DNA of 34,439 bases from Phocaeicola plebeius (GTDB lineage Bacteria; Bacteroidota; Bacteroidia; Bacteroidales; Bacteroidaceae). The DNA lies in assembly GCA_022767125.1 (NCBI GenBank), contig JALEPZ010000033.1:1-34439 (forward strand), written 5' to 3'. The position numbers and the translations under genes were made by a program. A model generated the notes under the pieces. The model was not told where the DNA came from and did no database searches. It saw only the letters and a program-made list of their open reading frames with translations. Positions 1 through 8,184 of this stretch are shown in pieces (position 1 is the first letter of the stretch; each line of letters starts with the position of its first letter).

Positions 1-637
1 CACCGGTAAGACAGAAACTGTCTATCAGTTGGCCCGTCGTACAGGTCGTGCAATTATGCCTGTGAATATATCTGAAATTCGCGACAAGTTTGTGGGTGAG
101 ACGGAGAAGCGAATCAAGCACGTATTTGATAAGTATCGCGCTTATGTGCAGGAGAGTCGTGAAAAGAACATTCTCTGTCCAATTCTATTCTTCAACGAGG
201 CAGATGCCATCATCAGCAAGCGTTCGGAGAATGTTGAGCATAGTGTTGACAAGATGGAGAACGCCATGCAGAACATCATCCTTCAGGAGATGGAGAATCT
301 TGACGGCATCCTTATTGCTACAACCAATCTCACCTCCAACCTCGACTCTGCCTTTGAGCGTCGCTTCATCTATAAGATTGAATTGAGCAAACCGTCGGAG
401 GAGGTGAAGAGCCTTATCTGGCAGTCAATGATGCCTGAACTCTGCGAGTACGATGCGGATGAGCTTGCAAAGTCGTACGATTTCAGTGGTGGTCAGATTG
501 AGAATGTTGTTCGTAAGCAAACCATCAACTGGGTGCTTTATGGTAAGAACGCAACTCTCGAAGATCTGCGCACCATCTGCAACGAAGAGAATATCTCCAA
601 CAACAATACTCGTTCACGCATAGGTTTCTATGCGTGA
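1..637 (+). CDS. AAA family ATPase, 3' portion (5' end outside window)
   Basis: The reading frame is already open at base 2 and begins inside the Walker A motif (TGKT), so the N-terminal part lies left of the window. Visible ATPase landmarks, in order, are TGKT, a CDC48/SpoVK-like pore-loop region (KFVGETEKRI), a Walker B of the form ILFFNEADAI, in which Asn replaces the usual Asp before Glu, sensor 1 (IATTNLTSNLD) and an arginine finger (FERRF). A short helical lid ends the protein at the TGA of 635-637. Such ATPases are common in Bacteroidales and their substrates are mostly unknown. GC content is visibly lower than in the mnmE region. The gene leads a same-strand group of small genes that end with an HTH protein, which suggests a small accessory operon. 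The family is clear; the role is not. Confidence 0.85.
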   Translation, partial: TGKTETVYQLARRTGRAIMPVNISEIRDKFVGETEKRIKHVFDKYRAYVQESREKNILCPILFFNEADAIISKRSENVEHSVDKMENAMQNIILQEMENLDGILIATTNLTSNLDSAFERRFIYKIELSKPSEEVKSLIWQSMMPELCEYDADELAKSYDFSGGQIENVVRKQTINWVLYGKNATLEDLRTICNEENISNNNTRSRIGFYA

Positions 638-680
638 TATTGGGGATAATCTTTACACCTTATACAAAATATAGACGCTT

Positions 681-878
681 ATGAAAACTTTCATCGCATC
701 AATAATGCTACTCCTGACGATAGCACTCGTTTGTTCGCCAATTTGCCTTGTCTGGTTTGCTCTGGTGAGCAAGTATTCGGTTCTCGTCCGTATTATATGC
801 TTCCTTTTTGGATTGCTATTATGCCGATTGGTAAAACCACTTTCTATCATCACAGGCAAGGACCTGAAGTACATTTAA
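681..878 (+). CDS. Small hydrophobic membrane protein, unknown
   Basis: A 65-residue protein with two hydrophobic segments (about residues 3-28 and 31-52) separated by a short polar turn, ending in a charged tail (GKDLKYI). It would be a small inner-membrane hairpin. It starts 43 bases after the AAA ATPase stop and is followed after 12 bases by the next ORF on the same strand, so it is probably co-transcribed with them. No family is recognised. An overlapping ORF in another frame (731-928) has no membrane pattern and is less convincing. Confidence 0.5.
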   Translation: MKTFIASIMLLLTIALVCSPICLVWFALVSKYSVLVRIICFLFGLLLCRLVKPLSIITGKDLKYI

Positions 879-890
879 TCTCTCACAACT

Positions 891-1244
891 ATGATAACAT
901 TGAAATCGACTTGCTGCCGGTTACTTGATGACAATAACCGTGGTGTATCATTCTACAAAATAATAACCAAGGTTACAGATGGTGTTAACACTGCATCTTT
1001 CCAACGTTACCATGTGATTCCATCGTGGAATGACCTGAGCGATAAACAGAGACGTAAACATTTTCGAGAAGAGGTTAATGAGGAATTGTTTGAGGTTCTC
1101 AACAACTATGAAACAATTCAAGAAAACTGGGAAAAGATACAGGAGGACATTAAGGAAAGCAAACATCGTAGTCACCAGAACTTTGAAGCTTACCATAAGT
1201 GTATCAACTCTGTTCACGGTTTCTGGGAACTCTATGACTTTTAA
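891..1244 (+). CDS. Hypothetical protein, 117 aa, coiled-coil-like C-terminal half
   Basis: A soluble protein of 117 residues, rich in Glu, Lys and Asn. Residues about 50-100 are strongly charged and helical (DLSDKQRRKHFREEVNEEL and the following stretch), compatible with a helical bundle or short coiled coil. No enzyme motif is visible and I do not recognise the family. It lies between the small membrane protein (12 bases upstream) and the HTH protein (38 bases downstream), all on the plus strand and all AT-rich. The start at 891 is the first ATG after the previous stop. Confidence 0.6.
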   Translation: MITLKSTCCRLLDDNNRGVSFYKIITKVTDGVNTASFQRYHVIPSWNDLSDKQRRKHFREEVNEELFEVLNNYETIQENWEKIQEDIKESKHRSHQNFEAYHKCINSVHGFWELYDF

Positions 1245-1282
1245 GATATATCGCTACTCGTTGAATTTCATAAACACTAATC

Positions 1283-2017
1283 ATGAACGAAAACAAATCC
1301 AATAAATATCACGTTGGCAAAGCCATTTACGCAAAATTTATCAAGTCTGGGCTTTCTTCTAAAGAGTTTGCAGAAGAGTTGAATTGTACCACTAATGAGG
1401 TTTACAACATATTCAAGTCATCTGCTATAAATATTGAGCAATTGATAGAAGTGTCCAAAACTCTCAAACACAACTTTTTGTTTGATATCGCTGTTATGAT
1501 TGAAGAAGGAACTTATAAAACCTCCTCCTTAGACGAAAATCTATCAGAAGAATCCTTGATTACACTGTCAAACGAACAGTTATATGAGGTTGACATGGAA
1601 GGTTATTCGACTATTCTTGACGAATATCTTGTAACTGACCACAAACAGCCACTTATAGTTATAACTGACGTTAATGATACAGCCGATGACTTGCTTTACA
1701 AAAAAGCATTTGAACTTTATGGCAACAGAGGATATAAGATGATGACCAACACTTGCAACATCGACCTAAAACCTTATATTGTTCCTGTTTTTACCGAAAT
1801 CGATGAGGGTTTATGTCACAAAGATCTTGATACTCAGATAGGAGAGGTTTGTGCCGCAAAACGTGCATCTGACAAGCATATTGTCTTCATTTTAAATATG
1901 CAAGACAAAAATAATGAAACACTATTAGAGGATGCAAATCAAATATACGAGTTATGGCATCATACAGCTCATGTCGTATTCCTTCATTCATCAACACCAT
2001 CGACTAATGGTCAGTAA
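1283..2017 (+). CDS. HTH-domain protein of unknown function, 244 aa
   Basis: Residues about 8-55 read like the XRE-type helix-turn-helix domain often seen in Bacteroidales mobile elements (HVGKAIYAKFIKSGLSSKEF, then AEELNCTTNEVYNIFKSSAI). The remaining ~190 residues are not recognised. They contain alternating beta-strand-like and acidic segments (PLIVITDVNDTADD, KHIVFILNMQDK, HVVFLHSS) that suggest an alpha/beta domain. It is probably a DNA-binding regulator or a sensor coupled to the upstream AAA ATPase group. It is the last gene of the group and is followed by a strong hairpin at 2040-2069. Confidence 0.65.
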   Translation: MNENKSNKYHVGKAIYAKFIKSGLSSKEFAEELNCTTNEVYNIFKSSAINIEQLIEVSKTLKHNFLFDIAVMIEEGTYKTSSLDENLSEESLITLSNEQLYEVDMEGYSTILDEYLVTDHKQPLIVITDVNDTADDLLYKKAFELYGNRGYKMMTNTCNIDLKPYIVPVFTEIDEGLCHKDLDTQIGEVCAAKRASDKHIVFILNMQDKNNETLLEDANQIYELWHHTAHVVFLHSSTPSTNGQ

Positions 2018-2039
2018 TTTACGATTACAATTGAAAGAT

Positions 2040-2069
2040 CCCACTTCCGTCAATTTGAACGGAAGTGGG
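2040..2069 (+). terminator. 11-bp perfect stem-loop after the HTH gene
   Basis: The arms CCCACTTCCGT (2040-2050) and ACGGAAGTGGG (2059-2069) pair perfectly around an 8-base loop, 23 bases after the stop of the HTH gene. No clear T-run follows on the plus strand, so it could be a transcript-stabilising hairpin rather than an efficient intrinsic terminator. Confidence 0.55.
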
Positions 2070-2167
2070 AAGATAGTCAAATAGTACTAACCTAACGCTT
2101 CAACAATCGGAGCCAAAGTTACCTCGAAAAACTGGTTCAACAAATTACAAATGGAAAGTGTTAAAAC

Positions 2168-2192
2168 GAAAAAGCCACCAAAATGGTGGCTT
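2168..2192 (-). terminator. Intrinsic terminator of the mnmE transcription unit
   Basis: Arms AAGCCACCA (2172-2180) and TGGTGGCTT (2184-2192) form a 9-bp stem with a 3-base loop. Read on the minus strand, the stem is followed by a run of T (complement of the A-run at 2169-2173). It lies about 40 bases past the mnmE stop, so it should end the six-gene minus-strand unit. Confidence 0.75.
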
Positions 2193-2234
2193 ATAAGCAG
2201 TTATAAAAACGTTTTGTAAGTATGGTCAGATGGT

Positions 2235-3638
2235 CTATTTACCGATGCAAAAGTGTGAAAATATATTACTAAGCACCTGGTCGGTCGTCACTTCTCCTAC
2301 GATGTCGCTCAGGTAGTAGATACATTCACGGAGGTCTTGGGAGACGAGGTCGCCGGGCAGGCCCGACTCCAGACCGTTCTGGACACGACGGATGGCTTCC
2401 AGGGCGTGGGAGAGGGCCTCGTAATGACGGAGGTTGGTGACGATGACATCGGCTGCAGACAGCTCTGGGATAGCGGCCAGGCGGAGCAGCAAGGACTGAA
2501 GCTCGTCGATGTGCAGGCGTTCGCGGGCAGAGACGGCCAGCGGATACCAATGACATCCGGAGGCATCCAGGAAAGAGGGGAGGGAAGAGGGAGCCGCTGC
2601 CTTGTCGCATTTGTTCATGACGAGCACCACCTGCTTGTCCTGGAGATAAGGGGCCACTTCGTCGTAGAACGAGCGGAAAGCCGTTTCCCCGCGTTCCAGG
2701 TCGTACATTAGCAGTACGATGTCTGCCTGCTGCAGCGCCTTGAAGCTCCGCTCGATGCCCAATGCCTCGATACGGTCGCTGGTTTCACGGATGCCCGCCG
2801 TGTCTATGAAGCGGAACAGGATGCCGTTGAGGACCATCGTATCTTCGATGACGTCGCGGGTGGTACCATGAATGTCGCTCACGATAGCCTTGTCTTCGTT
2901 CAGCAGCGCATTGAGCAAGGTGGATTTGCCGGCATTCGTGGCCCCGATGATGGCGACAGGGATGCCGTTCTTGATGGCATTGCCCATGCGGAACGAGTGG
3001 ACTAGCCGTCGGATGACTTCCTCGATGCGGCGGGTCAGGGCCGACAGTTCCGACCGGTCGGCAAACTCCAGTTCCTCGTGGTCGCTGAAGTCCAGTTCCA
3101 GTTCCATCAGGGAAGTCAGGTGCAGCAGCTGGTCGCGCAATGCGGCCAGTTCGCGACTGAAACCGCCGCGCATCTGGTTCATGGCCAGCCGGTGGGAGGC
3201 AGCGGAGGTGGAGGCAATCAGGTCGGCCACGGCTTCCGCCTGGCTGAGGTCCATCTTCCCGTGCAGGAAGGCACGCTGGGTGAACTCACCGGGTCCGGCC
3301 GCACGGCAGCCATAACGAATCAGCAGCTGCAGGACACGTTGTAGGATATACGACGATCCGTGGCAGGAAATCTCGGTGGCATCTTCGCCCGTATAGGAAC
3401 GGGGGGCCCGGAACAGGCTGACGAGCACTTCGTCGATGGGCTCACTGGTTACCGGATCCACGATGGTTCCGAACGTCAGCGTATAGGGTTCCCGTTCGGA
3501 GAGGGGACGAGGGTTCGTGCCCGTAGGGCGGAAAATACGGTCGGTCACCGTGAGGGCGTCCGGACCGGAAACACGGAGGATGCCGATGGCACCTCCCTGT
3601 GCCGTGGCAATGGCACAAATGGTATCTTGGATGTTCAT
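2235..3638 (-). CDS. mnmE: tRNA modification GTPase MnmE (TrmE)
   Basis: 467 residues, full length for MnmE. With MnmG it installs the (carboxymethyl)aminomethyl group on wobble uridine-34 of certain tRNAs. The N-terminal tetrahydrofolate-binding domain is followed by the helical domain and an inserted G domain: G1 GATNAGKS at 232-239, GTTRD at 258-262, DTAG at 279-282 and NKCD at 342-345. The C-terminus is the diagnostic FCIGK, which carries the catalytic Cys. The G1 loop has Ala where many homologues have Pro (GxPNxGKS); this does not affect the nucleotide-contacting residues. It is the last gene of the minus-strand unit, 40 bases after the methionine sulfoxide reductase gene. The 3' end of mnmE is a known integration site for some genomic islands in other phyla, and AT-rich accessory DNA begins right behind it here. 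Confidence 0.97.
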   Translation of the reverse strand: MNIQDTICAIATAQGGAIGILRVSGPDALTVTDRIFRPTGTNPRPLSEREPYTLTFGTIVDPVTSEPIDEVLVSLFRAPRSYTGEDATEISCHGSSYILQRVLQLLIRYGCRAAGPGEFTQRAFLHGKMDLSQAEAVADLIASTSAASHRLAMNQMRGGFSRELAALRDQLLHLTSLMELELDFSDHEELEFADRSELSALTRRIEEVIRRLVHSFRMGNAIKNGIPVAIIGATNAGKSTLLNALLNEDKAIVSDIHGTTRDVIEDTMVLNGILFRFIDTAGIRETSDRIEALGIERSFKALQQADIVLLMYDLERGETAFRSFYDEVAPYLQDKQVVLVMNKCDKAAAPSSLPSFLDASGCHWYPLAVSARERLHIDELQSLLLRLAAIPELSAADVIVTNLRHYEALSHALEAIRRVQNGLESGLPGDLVSQDLRECIYYLSDIVGEVTTDQVLSNIFSHFCIGK

Positions 3639-3678
3639 GAGTGGATGATTCGTTAGGGGTGGTCAATTGGCTGCAACA

Positions 3679-4173
3679 TTACGAAAAAACGGCTTCTGAA
3701 ACGAGTTCGCACACCTCTTCCAGGTACTGGCGGTCGGTTTCGTCGAAACTGGCCAGGCGGTCACTGTCAATGTCGAGGACTCCCCATACCTGTCTGTCGG
3801 CCGTGAAAAGCGGGACAACGATTTCGGAGCGGGATAGCGAGCTGCAGGCGATGTGACCCGGGAACTGGTCCACATCGGGCACCACCTGGGTACGCCCTTC
3901 GGCCCAGGCCGTCCCGCAGACTCCTTGTCCCCGGCGGATGCGGTAGCAGGCTACACTGCCTTGGAAGGGGCCCAGTGTGAGCCAGTCTTCCTCCTTTACT
4001 AAGTAGAAGCCTACCCAGAAGAAGCCGAACGCTTCCTTGAGGGCGGCAGACGTGTTGGCCAGCAGACTGACGCACTCGTGCTCGTCGGCGATGAGGGGAC
4101 GGAATTGCAAGAGAAACTGTCCGTAGCGTTCGGCTTTGGACAGTCCGGCCGGGAAATTGAATGTTGGCTCCAT
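3679..4173 (-). CDS. msrC: Free methionine-(R)-sulfoxide reductase (GAF domain)
   Basis: A 164-residue single GAF-domain protein. The three cysteines used by fRMsr enzymes are present: Cys76 (VACYRI), Cys86 (GVCGTAW) and Cys110 (HIACSS), together with the conserved FFWVGFYL and VLDIDSD segments. The family reduces free methionine-R-sulfoxide in the cytoplasm with thioredoxin. The start lies 4 bases after the stop of the nucleoside phosphorylase gene, indicating translational coupling in the same operon. Confidence 0.92.
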   Translation of the reverse strand: MEPTFNFPAGLSKAERYGQFLLQFRPLIADEHECVSLLANTSAALKEAFGFFWVGFYLVKEEDWLTLGPFQGSVACYRIRRGQGVCGTAWAEGRTQVVPDVDQFPGHIACSSLSRSEIVVPLFTADRQVWGVLDIDSDRLASFDETDRQYLEEVCELVSEAVFS

Positions 4174-4177
4174 GTGC

Positions 4178-5059
4178 TCAGATGCGGTCTAAGATGAGGG
4201 TGATGAGTTGCTTCATAGGGGTGTGATAGTCCGTGTCGGCATTTTTGGCACGGCGGTTGGCAATGACCATGCAGACGGTGGTGGCCCTGTGTCCCATCAG
4301 GCGGGCAAGGCCGGCCACCGCCGAGCTTTCCATTTCGAGGTTCGTGATGCGGAGACCCCCGTATTCAAAGGATTCCAGTTTCTCGTTCTGGTGCGGGTCG
4401 GCCAAAGGGATGCGCAGCCGACGTCCCTGCGGACCGAAGAACCCTCCACAGGCTACCGTAATGCCCCTCACCATGTCGGTGGCAGCCACGCGTCGGGTCA
4501 GCTCTTCGTCGGCCGCCACGGCATAAGGGGCCGGACAGCACAGGTTGCCCGTCCATCCCAGGTGGGCCAGGAGCGCCTGCTCCATCGGCAGGTGGCACAC
4601 GGCATTGCGGCCCTGGTAGAAGTTGAGCAGTCCGTCGAAGCCGACGGAATAGGCCGAGCAGACATAGGTGCCGACGGGGGTATCGGGTTGCAGACCGCCA
4701 CACGTGCCGATGCGCACGATTTCCAACGAGCGTGGAGACGCTTTTTCCTGGCGTGTCTCAAAGTCGATGTTCGCCAAGGCATCCAGCTCGTTGAGGACAA
4801 TGTCGATATTGTCGCAACCGATGCCCGTCGAGACAACGGTGATCCGTTTTCCGTGGTAGGTGCCGGTAATGGAGCGGAACTCACGGTTCTCTACCTCGCA
4901 TTCCTGCGTGTCGAAGTGGGAGGCGACGAGGGCCACCCGTCCCGGGTCGCCCACCAGGATGACCTTGCCGGCCAGCTGGTGGGGCTGCAGGTGAAGATGA
5001 AACACAGAACCATCCTCGTTGATGATGAGTTCTGACGGAGCGAAATACATTTTTTCCAT
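4178..5059 (-). CDS. Nucleoside phosphorylase (PNP/UDP family)
   Basis: 293 residues. The phosphate-binding start VILVGDPGRV (about 34-43), the VSTGIGCDN segment and the ribose/base-binding LEMESSAVAGLA near the C-terminus place it in the PNP_UDP_1 family, close to uridine phosphorylase. It would cleave a nucleoside with phosphate to give ribose-1-phosphate and free base in the cytoplasm. The residues visible do not let me choose between uridine and another substrate, so no symbol is given. It starts 11 bases after the floA stop, inside the same minus-strand unit. Confidence 0.88.
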   Translation of the reverse strand: MEKMYFAPSELIINEDGSVFHLHLQPHQLAGKVILVGDPGRVALVASHFDTQECEVENREFRSITGTYHGKRITVVSTGIGCDNIDIVLNELDALANIDFETRQEKASPRSLEIVRIGTCGGLQPDTPVGTYVCSAYSVGFDGLLNFYQGRNAVCHLPMEQALLAHLGWTGNLCCPAPYAVAADEELTRRVAATDMVRGITVACGGFFGPQGRRLRIPLADPHQNEKLESFEYGGLRITNLEMESSAVAGLARLMGHRATTVCMVIANRRAKNADTDYHTPMKQLITLILDRI

Positions 5060-5070
5060 GCTTTGTACCT

Positions 5071-6072
5071 TTATTTCCCGATGGGTTCATGACCGGCCGC
5101 GGAAGCTTGCGGCTGGGCGATGCTGCTTCTCATGTCCGTATCGGCTTGGATATTCTTCATGCGGTAGTAATCCATGATGCCCAGGTTTCCGCTGCGGAAG
5201 GCTTCGGCCATGGCCTTGGGCACTTCGGCCTCGGCCTGGATGACGTTGGCGCGGGCCTCTTCGGCCTTGGCCTTCATTTCCTGCTCCAGGGCCACCGCCA
5301 TGGCACGGCGTTCTTCTGCCTTGGCCTGGGCGATGTTCTTGTCGGCATTGGCCTGGTCAATCTGCAGGGAGGCCCCGATGTTGCGGCCGATGTCGATGTC
5401 GGCAATGTCGATAGACAGGATTTCGAAGGCCGTACCCGCATCCAGTCCCTTCCGGAGCACCAGCTTCGAGATGGAGTCGGGATTCTCCAGCACCGACTTG
5501 TGGTTGACGGACGAACCGATGGAAGAGACGATGCCTTCGCCTACGCGGGCCAGTACGGTGTCCTCGCCGGCACCGCCCACCAGCTGGCGGATGTTGGCCC
5601 GCACAGTGACACGCGCCTTGGCAATGAGCTGGATGCCGTCTTTGGCCACCGCGGTGACCGGCGGCGTATCAATCACTTTCGGATTGACTGACATCTGTAC
5701 GGCCTCGAACACATCGCGTCCGGCCAGGTCGATGCCCGTAGCCATCTGGAATGACAGCTCGATGTTGGCCTTCGAGGCCGACACCAAGGCATGGACCACC
5801 TTCTCCACGTGTCCGCCCGCCATGTAGTGCGCCTCCAACTCGTCGCGGGTGATGTTGCTCAGCCCCGCCTTGTGGGCCTCGATCATCGCAGGCACGATGG
5901 TATAGGGCGGTACGTTACGGATGCGCATCAGGAACAGCTGGATCAGCGAGATGCGTACTCCCGACACCTTGGCCGACAGCCAAAGGAAGAAGGGCACATA
6001 ATGGAAGAACACGGCAAGCAGGATAATACTGCCTCCGGCCATCAGAAACGGAAAGATTTCAGGTTCAATCAT
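5071..6072 (-). CDS. floA: Flotillin-like protein FloA
   Basis: 333 residues, the normal length of bacterial FloA (YqfA). An N-terminal hydrophobic hairpin (about 8-32) is followed by an SPFH/band-7 domain (about 35-220: [31 protein letters not shown]) and an Ala/Glu-rich coiled coil (about 240-290: [20 protein letters not shown]). FloA scaffolds membrane microdomains. It lies 51 bases after nfeD; the nfeD-floA pairing is the widely conserved arrangement and supports both calls. Confidence 0.95.
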   Translation of the reverse strand: MIEPEIFPFLMAGGSIILLAVFFHYVPFFLWLSAKVSGVRISLIQLFLMRIRNVPPYTIVPAMIEAHKAGLSNITRDELEAHYMAGGHVEKVVHALVSASKANIELSFQMATGIDLAGRDVFEAVQMSVNPKVIDTPPVTAVAKDGIQLIAKARVTVRANIRQLVGGAGEDTVLARVGEGIVSSIGSSVNHKSVLENPDSISKLVLRKGLDAGTAFEILSIDIADIDIGRNIGASLQIDQANADKNIAQAKAEERRAMAVALEQEMKAKAEEARANVIQAEAEVPKAMAEAFRSGNLGIMDYYRMKNIQADTDMRSSIAQPQASAAGHEPIGK

Positions 6073-6123
6073 ACTATTGCTTCGTTTAAAAGGTGAATGG
6101 TGAATGAAATAAGTACAGACGGA

Positions 6124-6594
6124 TTACAGCGGACGCTTCTTGACGAGCACTTGTCCGCCCCGGATACCGACGACTTCTATCGGTGTCTTCTCGTCGATGA
6201 AGCCGTCGGCCGACTTCACTTCGATGAGGTAGCCGCCGAAGTCGGCATTGCCGATCAGTGTCAGCCGTGTCACGGTGATGCCCTGCGCCCCCACCTTCAG
6301 CCCGGTGTCCGCCAGCGGGTCGGGGCGATAGTCGAGGGTCTTCTTCAGCGACAGCCTGTCCACTGTTTTCGAACGCATGAACCACACCGTGACGGCCGCG
6401 ATGCCGAGGGCCGCCATGGCCAGTGTCAGGAGGCCGGCTTCCGTCCCCATCTGGCTGAAGGTGTAGTAGACGGCATAGAGCAGGCTGGCGCCCGACAGGA
6501 GACCGGCCAGGCTGATGCCGGGAATCAGGAAGACCTCGATGGCAAAGAAGATCCAACCGGCAATGAGGAGGCAGATAATGAACAATGTTTCCAT
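6124..6594 (-). CDS. NfeD-family membrane protein
   Basis: 156 residues. Transmembrane segments lie at about 3-24, 28-48 and 52-72, followed by a soluble C-terminal OB-fold domain (VGAQGITVTRLTLIGNADFG ... IEVVGIRGGQVLVKK). This is the short NfeD form without the ClpP-like protease domain. NfeD proteins are operon partners of flotillins and are thought to assist microdomain assembly; floA is immediately downstream. The start at 6594 lies 31 bases after the stop of the TPR/PD40 gene. Confidence 0.9.
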   Translation of the reverse strand: METLFIICLLIAGWIFFAIEVFLIPGISLAGLLSGASLLYAVYYTFSQMGTEAGLLTLAMAALGIAAVTVWFMRSKTVDRLSLKKTLDYRPDPLADTGLKVGAQGITVTRLTLIGNADFGGYLIEVKSADGFIDEKTPIEVVGIRGGQVLVKKRPL

Positions 6595-6625
6595 ACGCTA
6601 TAGGGATAAAAAAAGGCAAGTTTCG

Positions 6626-8023
6626 TCAGCGGGCATTCTCCAGGTTGCGCACCTCTACCGTCAGCCGGCCCACGTCGCGGCGCAGTTCCGCCACCCGCTT
6701 TTCCTGGTCCAGCATCCCCGGGGCCAGCTGCTGCTTCGTGGCGCGGTTGCCCTGTGCGTAGCGGCTGCGCTGCTGTTCGAGCGATGCACACAGGCCGTCC
6801 AGGTCCTTCTGCAGCTGCAGCAGTTCGCGGAACTTCGTCCGTGCCTCTTCCGAGCGGAAGTCCGCCCACTGGGTATAGACCGAGCGGTCGTTCACCACCA
6901 GTTCGAAGTCGGTCTTCTTCTGCTGTTCCTTTGTGCCATACATTACCTGCGCCAGCTGCTGCCGGGCCCTGCGCACCTTGTCGGCATCGGTCTGTGTGGA
7001 ACGGATGTCATGGAGCGAAGCCAGGCGGATCATCTGTTCCGGATCGGTGGCCTCGTAGTCATACGTCACCTTCTGCTCGTTGGGTACGAACACATATACG
7101 CATACCTTACCCTCGGGCTGGAAGCGGTCGGACGCGAACCAGCCCAGCCCGTTGAAGTCGTCGATGGCATACAGGTAGTCGTTGGCCGTGGAGTTGAAGG
7201 GCATCCCCACGTTGTTCGGGCGCAGGTAGGCATTGTCGTCCGAGTCGTAGCGGGTCACGAAGAGGTCGTAGCCCCCCAGGCACTCCTCGCTTTCGGCTGC
7301 ATAATAGAGCGTCACACCGTCCGAATCCACGAAGGGGTAGGTCAGGTTGTCCGCCGTATCGTTCAGCGAAGCCAGCGCCTCCGGGTCGCTCCAGCGGTCG
7401 ATGAGCTTCACCTGGGCATAGAGCCCCGTCTTTCCCTTGTCGTCGGTGCGGACCACCAGCCGCTTGTCGCCCATCTCGTTGGTAAACTGCGGGCCGCTTT
7501 CCCCCATGGCTATCTCGCCTGATTCACGGCTGAGCTTGAGAGCGGACAGCAAGTCGTCCTTGTCCACCGTGAAGCTGTCGATGACGGCGACGTCTTCCGT
7601 GGCGCGGATCATGCGGGCCGCCCGTCGGCAGCGGTCCAGCTCGTGTTCGGCTTCCGCTGTGTCGCGCTTCTTCTTTTCCAGCCAGGAGATGTGCTCTTCG
7701 ATGTTCTCAACGGCCTCGTCGAAACGGTAGAGGCGGTAGTAGAGCCGTCCCAGGTAGAGATAGGCATTGATGACCTGCCGGCCGGCCGCTTTCTCCAGAT
7801 ACTTCTGGGAAACCGTGTATTCGCCGGTCTCGTAGCAGCAGGCACCATACCAGAAATTGTAGTTGGCGTTCGACGGGGCCTGCTTCACCAGCTTCTCGAA
7901 GACGGGCTTCGCTTCGGCAAACCGTCCGTCGAGAAACCATTGCTTGGCCTGGTTGAGCGTCTGTGCAGCCGCTGTTGCCGTACATCCGAGGGCAAGGGCC
8001 GCAAGGGTATATTTGATATTCAT
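6626..8023 (-). CDS. Exported TPR/PD40-repeat protein
   Basis: 465 residues from the ATG at 8023. This start is chosen because it gives a signal peptide (MNIKYTLAALALGCTATAAA, cleavage likely just before QTLNQ) and lies about 25-30 bases behind a -7 box at 8051-8058; the open frame extends further upstream without support. Residues about 25-140 read as TPR-like helices (AKQWFLDGRFAEAKPVFEKL, NFWYGACCYETGEYTVSQKY). About 180-340 contain PD40/WD-like beta segments (TYPFVDSDGVTLYYAAESEE, DLFVTRYDSDDN, GWFASDR). The last ~110 residues are a charged coiled coil. This resembles the periplasmic repeat part of Bacteroidetes OmpA/PorE-type proteins, but no OmpA domain follows. It is probably periplasmic or outer-membrane associated and first in the unit leading to mnmE. 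Confidence 0.8.
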   Translation of the reverse strand: MNIKYTLAALALGCTATAAAQTLNQAKQWFLDGRFAEAKPVFEKLVKQAPSNANYNFWYGACCYETGEYTVSQKYLEKAAGRQVINAYLYLGRLYYRLYRFDEAVENIEEHISWLEKKKRDTAEAEHELDRCRRAARMIRATEDVAVIDSFTVDKDDLLSALKLSRESGEIAMGESGPQFTNEMGDKRLVVRTDDKGKTGLYAQVKLIDRWSDPEALASLNDTADNLTYPFVDSDGVTLYYAAESEECLGGYDLFVTRYDSDDNAYLRPNNVGMPFNSTANDYLYAIDDFNGLGWFASDRFQPEGKVCVYVFVPNEQKVTYDYEATDPEQMIRLASLHDIRSTQTDADKVRRARQQLAQVMYGTKEQQKKTDFELVVNDRSVYTQWADFRSEEARTKFRELLQLQKDLDGLCASLEQQRSRYAQGNRATKQQLAPGMLDQEKRVAELRRDVGRLTVEVRNLENAR

Positions 8024-8050
8024 GGTTCGTTCGTTGCTTGGTTTCACGGC

Positions 8051-8058
8051 CAAAGGTA
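8051..8058 (-). promoter_or_regulatory. Bacteroidetes -7 box for the TPR/PD40-nfeD-floA-mnmE unit
   Basis: On the minus strand the sequence is TACCTTTG, matching TAnnTTTG. Transcription would start near 8044, about 20 bases before the ATG at 8023. A good -33 box is not obvious. Confidence 0.55.
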
Positions 8059-8133
8059 GGAAGAATAGTTGGATTTTCCTAATCCGCCACCCATATATTT
8101 GGACTTTCCCTTCCGTAAGTCGGCGGAATCTTG

Positions 8134-8141
8134 TACTTTTG
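8134..8141 (+). promoter_or_regulatory. Bacteroidetes -7 box for the ttcA-like operon
   Basis: TACTTTTG fits TAnnTTTG and lies about 45 bases before the ATG at 8185. It is divergent from the promoter at 8051-8058. The -33 region is weak. Confidence 0.5.
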
Positions 8142-8184
8142 CAGCATCCTTCAAAGGACTGACAGAAAAAAATGCACAACGGTT

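Noticed and set aside
4208..5035. Long plus-strand ORF opposite the nucleoside phosphorylase gene
   Set aside because: It is an antisense frame of a well-supported gene in GC-rich DNA and has no recognisable motif.
8024..8179. Longer N-terminus of the TPR/PD40 protein
   Set aside because: It would hide the signal peptide, and the -7 box at 8051-8058 is downstream of that start.
8131..8184. Upstream start of the TtcA-like gene
   Set aside because: It overlaps the -7 box at 8134-8141; the family-like sequence begins at 8185.
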